Positions 11,788 to 17,186 of a DNA stretch of 17,186 nucleotides are shown here, piece after piece (positions within the stretch are counted from its first letter, which is position 1; each line of letters opens with the position of its first letter). Below the pieces are notes generated by a model. That model was not told where the DNA came from. It ran no database searches and was given only the letters and a program-made list of their open reading frames with translations. The DNA is from Thermoflexus sp042408365 (GTDB taxonomy: Bacteria > Chloroflexota > Anaerolineae > Thermoflexales > Thermoflexaceae): assembly GCF_042408365.1 (NCBI RefSeq), contig NZ_JBHOQJ010000048.1:1-17186 (forward strand), written 5' to 3'. The position numbers and the translations under genes were made by a program.

Positions 11788-14130
11788 TTAACGCTCCAAA
11801 GATAAGAACGATAAGAATGAGGATATCCTCTGAGGCGCTTGGGCCCAACGGCGAATTCCTCCCAGATAAGGGGCCAAGGCTTGCCGGAGCCGCCACATAA
11901 GCCCCCCGATCAGGAGGCGAGGCAACCATCCATGGGGTGCCGGGAGCGCTCGGAGCCGGTGCCCCCCAAATCGGATCGCGCCATATCGCTCCGCGATTTG
12001 TTCCAGCGCCTCAGCGACCTCCGGAATCAGATCCCCCAAGTAACGAGCGCGCTCCGCTGGCGTCCAGGAGGCCGGAAACCGAATCCCTAACAACCACGCG
12101 GCCCGGTTCATCCAGAGGTAATCCCGGGCGGCCGGGGAGAGCGGGCGCAGCCGACGCTGATCCCGTATCCAGAAGGCCAGGCCGAGGGCGCCCAACGCGG
12201 CGATGAAGCTGGCGATGATGGACCCTATCGGGAAGCCGGGAGCCTCAGGCAGAGGAAAGGCCTCCCCTGGCTGGATGTCGAAATCCTCCGCCAGGAGGGT
12301 CCGACGGGTGGGGGTCGGCCGGAGCGCCCCTGGCGTGGAGCCTGCGGGCTCCGGGGCGGGAGGGGTCGGCGTTGGGGAGGGCAGGCGCTGGGGGCGTAGA
12401 ATGGGCGGTTGGGCGGCCGTAGGTTCGAATTCCACCCAACCGTAACCTGGGAAGTAAATCTCGACCCATGTGTGGGCATCCCGCTGGCGCACCCGATAGC
12501 GCCCATCGGGCATCCATTCCCCCTGGGCATAGCCGCTGACCACCCGTGCGGGGATGCCCAGGGCGCGGGCCATCACCGCCATCGCCGACGCGTAATAATC
12601 GCAATAGCCCTGCCGGATATCGAAAAGCACATAAACCACGCCATCTCGGCCTGGCGGCGGGGCCGGGATGTTCTCGTTGTAGCGGATGTTGCGGCGGAGC
12701 CAGGCCTCCAGCGCTGCCGCCTTATCGTAGGGAGTATCGTAACCCGCGGTGATCCGCTCGGCCAGACGGCGGATGCGAGGATCCAGATTCGGTGGCAACT
12801 GCAGGTACCGCTGCACCCACTCCGGATAAACCGTCCCCGCCTGCCGGAGGCTCTCAATATCTGGAACCGGGACCAGGGAGATCGCCTCATAGGTCTGCTG
12901 AGCCCCAAAGGGACGCGTGCTGCGAATCAGCATTAAGTCATGCGCCTGGGCGGTGAAGCGGCCCTGAACGATGGATGCGAGGCTGACCGCAACCGGGTGC
13001 TGGGCGGCAAAGATTAACGTGTTGCCAGGGAGATAAACCGTGAACGTCTGGGTCACCACTGCCCGGCCCTCCCACAGCGGCCGCGCCGTCAGCGCTGTCA
13101 TCGGCGCGCGGCTTTGTTCCTCTTCCCCCGAGGAAAGCCAGCCGTTGGGGGTGTAAACATCATAAACTACACCCCGCCAGTAGCGGGCCGGCCCTTGGGC
13201 TTTCACATCCATCACCGGTGTATCGCTCAGCCGGCGGGGGCCCCCAAAAGGGAGGGTGCGACCCAGCGGACTGATATAGGCCGGGCGTTGGGAGCGCAGC
13301 GAGCTGAACAGCCGGTTGAAGGTCTCCTGACCCCGACGCAGCGGGCGGCTGACCTCGCTCCAGGCGCGGGAGACGGTCTCGCTGGGCCCGGCAGCTGGAA
13401 GCAACCACGCCAGGGCCAGGGTTAGCCCGGCCACCAGCAACCCTGCCCGCAGGATATCCACCCCCACATCCGAGACGAACCACACCCGCTCCAATCGCCA
13501 GCGGTAGCTTTGTTCCTCGTAATGAACGGTGACCAACCAGAGCAATGCGCCCAGGAGATAGGCGATCAGGAAGAGCGTGAGGGGACGAGGGCCCAAATAG
13601 TAATAGGCGTTAATGAACGCGATCAGCCCCGCCGGCAGCAACGCGCGCCACGATCGGATAACTCGAAAGGAATACCAGGCGCTGGCGCTGGCGGCCAGCC
13701 AGACCAGGGCGGCCATGATAACCACGAAAGGAAGGGGATCGCTGCCGCGACCGCCCCGCATGGCTTCCATCGCCCAGACCGTCAGACGATAGCCCAACCA
13801 CTGAAGCTTTAACGACCAGGTGGGCACCTGAATCAGGCGGGCGCTGAGATACCCAACCCAAACCGTTCCGTAGCCCACATTCAGAAGCAGGGCGATCGGC
13901 CCGGAGAAGCGGCTGATCGATAGCAGCCATCCGATGAAGAGCCCCCCAAGGGCCACCGACGGGAGGATCTCCAGACCATCGGCCCACCCGGCCAACGTCA
14001 CCGTCCACGCGGCCGAGCCGTTGATCAACGCCAGCAGGAAGAGCATCCAAAGCGTTCCGAGCACCCCCCGCGAGGTGACCGGGACCAGCGGGGACAGCTT
14101 AGCGGTGCCTACTTGGCTTTCTCCCACCAT
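11788..14130 (-). CDS. Transglutaminase-like membrane protein, TgpA type
   Basis: Membrane protein of 780 residues with about six N-terminal helices, a large extracytoplasmic part holding a transglutaminase-like domain, a Pro-rich linker, one more helix (about FPIGSIIASFIAALGALGLAFW) and a cytoplasmic tail of the DUF4129 kind. The catalytic residues are Cys510 (QGYCDYYASAMAVMARALG), His553 (DAHTWVEIYFPGYGWVEF) and Glu569 in FEPT at the acidic position. This architecture is common in bacteria as a peptidase or transglutaminase acting outside the cell; the substrate is unknown. The frame extends upstream to 14352, but the ATG at 14130 has AGGAG eight bases upstream and gives a normal N-terminus; the upstream part is a shadow of surE. 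It overlaps surE by 22 bases and is co-transcribed with it. Confidence 0.88.
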   Translation of the reverse strand: MVGESQVGTAKLSPLVPVTSRGVLGTLWMLFLLALINGSAAWTVTLAGWADGLEILPSVALGGLFIGWLLSISRFSGPIALLLNVGYGTVWVGYLSARLIQVPTWSLKLQWLGYRLTVWAMEAMRGGRGSDPLPFVVIMAALVWLAASASAWYSFRVIRSWRALLPAGLIAFINAYYYLGPRPLTLFLIAYLLGALLWLVTVHYEEQSYRWRLERVWFVSDVGVDILRAGLLVAGLTLALAWLLPAAGPSETVSRAWSEVSRPLRRGQETFNRLFSSLRSQRPAYISPLGRTLPFGGPRRLSDTPVMDVKAQGPARYWRGVVYDVYTPNGWLSSGEEEQSRAPMTALTARPLWEGRAVVTQTFTVYLPGNTLIFAAQHPVAVSLASIVQGRFTAQAHDLMLIRSTRPFGAQQTYEAISLVPVPDIESLRQAGTVYPEWVQRYLQLPPNLDPRIRRLAERITAGYDTPYDKAAALEAWLRRNIRYNENIPAPPPGRDGVVYVLFDIRQGYCDYYASAMAVMARALGIPARVVSGYAQGEWMPDGRYRVRQRDAHTWVEIYFPGYGWVEFEPTAAQPPILRPQRLPSPTPTPPAPEPAGSTPGALRPTPTRRTLLAEDFDIQPGEAFPLPEAPGFPIGSIIASFIAALGALGLAFWIRDQRRLRPLSPAARDYLWMNRAAWLLGIRFPASWTPAERARYLGDLIPEVAEALEQIAERYGAIRFGGHRLRALPAPHGWLPRLLIGGLMWRLRQALAPYLGGIRRWAQAPQRISSFLSFLSLER

Positions 14131-14912
14131 TGGCTCAGCTCCTGTGGGGAGACCCGGGATGTGAGATCCAGACTGAGAGGCGTGACCGAGACCACCTGAT
14201 CCACAACCAGCGCATGGATGTCTGAATCCGGCTCCAGGGTCTCCAAGTCGATTTCCACCCGATAGCCCAGCGGCCCAGGGTCTGTGGGCCGGCGGCGCAT
14301 CGGCCGCACCGGGACAAAATACCGCTGGCGCGATTGGCGGGTCCACCGCCACGGTGTCTCCGGAGTCGCCGTGGCCGGGACATCGATTTTCAGCACATCC
14401 ACATCAAAAGGCAGCGCCTGCCGGAGGACAGCGCTCGCGAATAAGCAGGTGAAATAAGCGGCGGCGCGGAAGTCGATCTCCTCGGAATACCCCAGGTGAT
14501 GCTCCACCGGGGTTTGCAGGGAGACCGCCAAGGCTGGGATCCCGAAGCTGGCCGCCTCCAGGGCAGCCCCGACAGTGCCCGAGATGGTCACCCCGGAGCC
14601 CACATTCTCCCCATAATTGATCCCGGAGACCACGAGATCAGGCGGACGCGGCAGGATCTCCAGGATCGCATGGTCGACCACCTGGGCCGGCGTCCCCTCC
14701 ACCGCGTAGGCCCGGACCGGCTTCCCATTTACCGTCAACGTCTCCGGATAGATCCGCCCCTCAGACGTGGCCGGCATGCAGCGCCCAGCACCGGACCACT
14801 GATCCAAGGGAGCCACTACGATCACCTGCCCCAGGGTCTGGAGGGCGGCCGCCGCCGCTCGTAACCCGGGCGATCGGATCCCATCGTCGTTGGTCACAAG
14901 GATCAACGGCAC
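14109..14912 (-). CDS. surE: SurE survival protein, 5'/3'-nucleotidase
   Basis: Metal-dependent phosphatase that removes phosphate from nucleoside 5'- and 3'-monophosphates, cytoplasmic. The 267-residue protein opens with VTNDDG, where Asp9 and Asp10 are metal ligands. Ser40 (QWSGAG) is in the metal/phosphate loop and Asn99 in SGINYGENVGSG completes the active site. GTPAQVVDHAI and GIPALAVSLQ are also SurE motifs. The usual APDRNRSG is changed to APLDQWSGAG, which keeps the key Ser-Gly. The start codon is GTG with GGAGG six bases upstream, and the gene overlaps the ATP-grasp gene by 10 bases and the transglutaminase gene by 22. Full length and intact. Confidence 0.95.
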   Translation of the reverse strand: MPLILVTNDDGIRSPGLRAAAAALQTLGQVIVVAPLDQWSGAGRCMPATSEGRIYPETLTVNGKPVRAYAVEGTPAQVVDHAILEILPRPPDLVVSGINYGENVGSGVTISGTVGAALEAASFGIPALAVSLQTPVEHHLGYSEEIDFRAAAYFTCLFASAVLRQALPFDVDVLKIDVPATATPETPWRWTRQSRQRYFVPVRPMRRRPTDPGPLGYRVEIDLETLEPDSDIHALVVDQVVSVTPLSLDLTSRVSPQELSQWWEKAK

Positions 14913-15820
14913 TGTGCCCTCCGGAAGACTGCCTCCGCGATCCGCTCGGCGATCCCTCGCAGGATCTCATCGGGCACCCCCTCCGGGGCCATGGACTGTG
15001 GTCGCGTGTCGATGGGATCGTTCACGTAATCGATGCAGAAGAAACGACCTGCCTCGTCTAAAGCGATCTCGCTGGAGAACAGATGGAGTCCGCAGAGTGT
15101 GGCGATCCGATAGCCCAGAATCCAGAGGGGATGCAGGCCGAACGCTTCGCGCTCGGCCCCCGTGACCGGCGTGTAGCGATGGGTCTCCGGATCCCACCAG
15201 CATGGGAATACGGTATCCACCGCATACAGCACCCGGAACCACGCCGGGCGCTCTCCCAGCCAACGCGGACGCACGTAGTGCTGGAGCAGGAACGGCTGGT
15301 CTGGGAAGGCCGCCCGCAGGGCGGCCAGATCTTCAGGGCCCGTAATGCGCCGCACCCCTTCCCCCCCGCCGCCGAAAGCCGGTTTAGCGATCAGCGGGCC
15401 CGTCCATTCCTCCCGCCATTCCACTTCCGGCTTCTCCCCCCATGGGGGGAGAATGTGCGTCGGGGGGGTGGGAAGCCCAGCGGCAAGGAAGCGACGGTGC
15501 ATCGCGGCCTTATCCCACGCCGCACGAGCACGCTCCGCGGGATTCAACCGGAAGACCCCTGTTGCCTGGGCCCACTCGATCAACGGCTCGAAATCCTCAT
15601 CCCAATCCGAGGCCCGGTCGAAGAAAACACGACAGAACCACTCGCCCCGTCGCGCTCGTCCCAGGACGGCGGGAAGCGTCTCCGGCGTGATCTCTTGGAC
15701 GGAAAGCCCTCGCCGGGCGCAGGCCTCCCGAATCATCCCAACGAATGGGCGGTCGCAGTCCCAATTCCATGCCACTGCGAGGTCCACCACCTCGATATGG
15801 ACATCGTGCTCCAACAGCAT
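14903..15820 (-). CDS. ATP-grasp domain protein
   Basis: Predicted ATP-dependent ligase of the ATP-grasp fold, about 305 residues, substrate unknown. The N-terminal part (HIEVVDLAVAWNWDCDRP onward) is a pre-ATP-grasp Rossmann-like domain. The ATP-binding glycine-rich loop is PLIAKPAFGGGGEGV. The C-terminal lobe ends in FFCIDYVNDPIDTR, with Asp and Asn at the metal-binding positions, after SSEIALDE. The frame is open back to 15925. I prefer the ATG at 15820 (AAAGGGGA in front) or that at 15832, because a candidate extended -10 box lies at 15866-15874. It is the first gene of the operon and overlaps surE by 10 bases. RimK-like or amino acid ligase activity is possible but not shown. Confidence 0.82.
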   Translation of the reverse strand: MLLEHDVHIEVVDLAVAWNWDCDRPFVGMIREACARRGLSVQEITPETLPAVLGRARRGEWFCRVFFDRASDWDEDFEPLIEWAQATGVFRLNPAERARAAWDKAAMHRRFLAAGLPTPPTHILPPWGEKPEVEWREEWTGPLIAKPAFGGGGEGVRRITGPEDLAALRAAFPDQPFLLQHYVRPRWLGERPAWFRVLYAVDTVFPCWWDPETHRYTPVTGAEREAFGLHPLWILGYRIATLCGLHLFSSEIALDEAGRFFCIDYVNDPIDTRPQSMAPEGVPDEILRGIAERIAEAVFRRAQCR

Positions 15821-15865
15821 TCCCCTTTGCATCCTTCCCCGCCATGCGATCCGGGTTCTCCTTTC

Positions 15866-15874
15866 ATCATAGCA
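15866..15874 (-). promoter_or_regulatory. Extended -10 promoter of the ATP-grasp/surE operon
   Basis: The minus strand reads TGC-TATGAT, an extended -10 element (TGN plus five of six matches to TATAAT). It implies a start near 15859, about 39 bases before the preferred ATG. No good -35 box is seen, as is common with extended -10 promoters. Confidence 0.45.
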
Positions 15875-15982
15875 TGGGATGGCAAATACGGGAGAAACCG
15901 AGATGTCGGAAGGGACGCCTTTCATCGAGTGGAAAGCGAACTGGAGTTAAAATATGCGCAAAAGGATCTTTTGGGGGAACCG

Positions 15983-16207
15983 ATGCGGCGCGCGATCTTC
16001 TGGATTTATGGCTTTCTGGTCGGAGGGCTGACCGGAGCGGGCTTGATCCTGCTGTTCACTCCGCAATCCGGCGCGGAGCTGCGGGAGAAACTCCAGACCA
16101 AATGGCAACAGATTTTAGAGGAAAGCCGACAAGCGGCCGCCCAGCATCGGGCGGAGCTGGAGCGCGAGCTGGCCATGTTGATTCGCCGGACCCCACCTAG
16201 CTCTTAA
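15983..16207 (+). CDS. YtxH-like small membrane protein
   Basis: Protein of 74 residues with one N-terminal transmembrane helix (about AIFWIYGFLVGGLTGAGLILLF) followed by TPQSGAELREKL, the hallmark of the YtxH/gas-vesicle-type family (PQSGxELRxxL), and a charged alpha-helical tail rich in Gln, Glu and Arg that may form a coiled coil. Family members are linked to stress responses, with no defined biochemical role. The ATG at 15983 has GGGGGAA just upstream. The frame is open far upstream (from 15083), but that part runs antisense through the ATP-grasp gene. TAAAAT at 15948-15953 is a plausible -10 box. Transcribed divergently from the ATP-grasp operon. Confidence 0.8.
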   Translation: MRRAIFWIYGFLVGGLTGAGLILLFTPQSGAELREKLQTKWQQILEESRQAAAQHRAELERELAMLIRRTPPSS

Positions 16208-16403
16208 GCCCGGGGCTCAAAAGGCGCTCATTTTGAAGGCATGGAGATCACCTGCTCCGGTCTTCTTGCTCCCGCTTTCCTTGGGATTACTCCGATCCAC
16301 AGCAATAGCCTATCCGACGGCGGATTCGGGCTCATGGCCATCCCTATCCCCCTCACCTGTATCGGGAGAAGGAGTGTTTTGTTCATAGGGTTGTGAGGAT
16401 CTT

Positions 16404-16442
16404 CGGGGGTTAGGGGCCGCTTTCGGCGGCCCCTAACCCCCG
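16404..16442. terminator. Perfect 17-bp palindrome, likely bidirectional terminator
   Basis: The arms at 16404-16420 and 16426-16442 are exact reverse complements with loop TTTCG. It lies between the YtxH-like gene (+) and the two-helix membrane protein (minus), which converge. On the plus strand GTAGCATTTTTG follows, a T run seven bases off the stem. The core GGCCGCTTTCGGCGGCC is close to the cores of hairpins at 723 and 16889. Confidence 0.6.
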
Positions 16443-16501
16443 TAGCATTTTTGCTACCCCCTCTCAGGGTTTGGAGGTGGGGTCATTCGCTTTCTCCACC
16501 G

Positions 16502-16563
16502 CATATCCTCAAAGCAAAATGAAGGCAGCAGTAGTGCTCCTTCCATTTTGGGTTGAGGATATG
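16502..16563. repeat. 62-base fold-back inverted repeat
   Basis: CATATCCTCAA (16502-16512) pairs with TTGAGGATATG at 16553-16563, then CAAAATG with CATTTTG and GAAGG with CCTTC, interrupted by one two-base mismatch and a small bulge. AGCA/TGCT around GTAG closes the tip. About 26 base pairs can form in total. It has no ORF and no T run. It may be a degenerate MITE or a structured RNA. Confidence 0.6.
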
Positions 16564-16634
16564 GGAGGATGGGGCCGTTGGCCTCACCCCCCGAGGAACC
16601 AAAACCAAAAATCAAATGTGGAGGAAGCAGTAGT

Positions 16635-16865
16635 TTACAATCCGCGATGGGAACGGGAGGAAGCTGAGGGTAGGCTGGCCGAGAAACCCAGCAGCGCACC
16701 CAGGATGAGCGCTGCGATCGCCTCCCATAGAGGAAGGGGAATTCCCGAAACCAGCGAGAACAGCCAGGCCACGATTAAACCCAGGATCGCCCCGCTGAGG
16801 ATCAGCAGCGGACGAACCCATCGGGCACGAGCGACCTCCGGCGTAGGTTCAGGAAGCTGGGCCAT
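16635..16865 (-). CDS. Hypothetical small membrane protein with two helices
   Basis: Protein of 76 residues with a polar N-terminus (MAQLPEPTPEVARARWVRP), two hydrophobic helices (about 20-40 and 46-64) joined by SGIPLPLW, and a short Ser/Arg-rich tail. The Gly-rich second helix (IAALILGALLGFSASL) could pack against another helix. I do not recognise the family. The ribosome site is weak (GGAT about eight bases before the ATG). It is read in the same direction as the tRNA genes upstream but is separated from them by two hairpins. It converges on the YtxH-like gene. The amino-acid pattern looks like a real membrane protein, so I call it with moderate confidence. Confidence 0.55.
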   Translation of the reverse strand: MAQLPEPTPEVARARWVRPLLILSGAILGLIVAWLFSLVSGIPLPLWEAIAALILGALLGFSASLPSASSRSHRGL

Positions 16866-16888
16866 CTGCTCAATCCTACGCTTTCAGT

Positions 16889-16942
16889 TAAAAGATTTTG
16901 GGGTGGGTGGGGCCGCCGAAGGTGGCCCAACCCACCCCAAAA
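16889..16942 (-). terminator. Long hairpin after the tRNA genes
   Basis: A stem of about 23 positions with one mismatch and one G-T pair. ATTTTGGGGTGGGT at the left end pairs with ACCCACCCCAAAAT at the right end, and GGCCACCTTCGGCGGCC (minus strand) forms the tip. On the minus strand the stem is followed by CTTTTAAC. It would end the tRNA transcript before the small membrane-protein gene. Confidence 0.6.
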
Positions 16943-16973
16943 TTCCCCACATGGAGGAAATGGGCAAGTCTTG

Positions 16974-17008
16974 GGGCGGGAAAGCCGCCTTTAGTGGCTT
17001 CCCCGCCC
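16974..17008. repeat. 13-bp hairpin between tRNA-Arg and the next hairpin
   Basis: The arms at 16974-16986 and 16996-17008 (GGGCGGGAAAGCC against GGCTTCCCCGCCC) pair with a single G-T and a nine-base loop. There is no T run on either side. The tip AGCCGCCTTTAGTGGCT resembles the cores of the other long hairpins in the window. Confidence 0.55.
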
Positions 17009-17048
17009 TCCAAAGAGTCTTAAGGGGAAAGCCTGGGGATGGGCTCCA

Positions 17049-17125
17049 TGGCGCCCCCGGCGCGACTCGAACGCGCAACCACTGGATCCGAAGTCCAGCG
17101 CTCTATCCAGTTGAGCTACGGGGGC
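17049..17125 (-). tRNA. tRNA-Arg (anticodon TCG)
   Basis: Complete cloverleaf on the minus strand. The acceptor GCCCCCG pairs with CGGGGGC. The D arm has TAGCTCAACTGGATAGAGC, the anticodon stem CTGGA/TCCAG carries the loop CTTCGGA with anticodon TCG, and the T loop is TTCGAGT. Discriminator G is followed by an encoded CCA (17051-17049). Confidence 0.96.
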
Positions 17126-17130
17126 ACAAG

Positions 17131-17186
17131 GGAGGGCGACGGGGATCGAACCCGCGACCTCCTGATCCACAGTCAGGCGCTCTAAC
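17131..17186 (-). tRNA. tRNA-His (anticodon GTG), 5' part beyond the window
   Basis: The 3' part on the minus strand shows the anticodon stem CCTGA/TCAGG with loop CTGTGGA (anticodon GTG), T loop TTCGATC and acceptor 3' strand CGCCCTC with discriminator C, as expected for tRNA-His, whose C73 pairs with G-1. No CCA is encoded. Only five bases separate it from tRNA-Arg, so the two are probably co-transcribed. Confidence 0.93.

Larger units (their letters stand above)
16208..16634. other. 427-base intergenic region between convergent genes
   Basis: No coding sequence is convincing here. The left part (16208-16403) shows nothing recognisable. The rest holds a perfect 17-bp palindrome (16404-16442) and a long fold-back sequence (16502-16563), listed separately. 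GCAGTAGT occurs twice, in the fold-back loop (16526-16533) and near 16627. Confidence 0.5.

Noticed and set aside
14131..14352. Upstream extension of the transglutaminase frame
   Set aside because: It lies within surE in another frame and reads as low-complexity sequence; the ATG at 14130 has a good ribosome site.
15083..15982. Long plus-strand frame leading into the YtxH-like gene
   Set aside because: It runs antisense through the ATP-grasp gene; only the part from 15983 has a ribosome site and family features.

Overview
The window is GC-rich and looks like Chloroflexota, perhaps a thermophile related to Thermoflexia or Anaerolineae. This is inferred from protein character and the gene set and is not proven. 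Its centre is a compact nitrous oxide respiration locus on the minus strand with a clade II (Sec/lipoprotein type) NosZ. NosZ, NosL and the cytochrome c all carry lipoboxes, which suits a cell with a single membrane and no closed periplasm. No rRNA, CRISPR array or full transposase is visible.

Layout. At the left edge is a YugP-type zinc metallopeptidase (+), cut by the window and followed by a strong terminator hairpin. From 914 to 8120 the minus strand holds, in transcription order, nosZ, a four-helix membrane protein at the NosB position, a NosD-NosF fusion, nosY, nosL and a c-type cytochrome lipoprotein. nosZ ends in its own terminator, so the maturation and electron-delivery genes probably have a separate promoter. 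Upstream of nosZ are an FNR-like palindrome placed exactly as in a class II activated promoter, a second CRP/FNR-like palindrome, and a 176-bp MITE with perfect 14-bp inverted repeats and an 8-bp target duplication. Beyond it lies a small zinc-ribbon gene preceded by the same FNR-like motif.

From 9110 to 11457 (minus) a class III nucleotide cyclase overlaps a CESA-like family 2 glycosyltransferase by ATGA. From 11788 to about 15820 (minus) an ATP-grasp protein, SurE and a transglutaminase-like membrane protein form an overlapping operon. A small YtxH-like protein (+) is divergent from it. The right edge has a long palindrome, a fold-back sequence, a two-helix membrane protein (minus), two more hairpins, tRNA-Arg(TCG) and a partial tRNA-His(GTG).

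How the parts fit. NosZ reduces N2O to N2. NosL, NosD-NosF and NosY deliver copper or sulfur and assemble its copper centres. The lipoprotein cytochrome is the likely electron donor. The most unusual item is the NosD-NosF fusion, which places an extracellular beta-helix and a cytoplasmic ATPase in one chain. The next is the shared FNR-like motif, which suggests an oxygen- or NO-responsive regulon that includes the zinc-ribbon gene.
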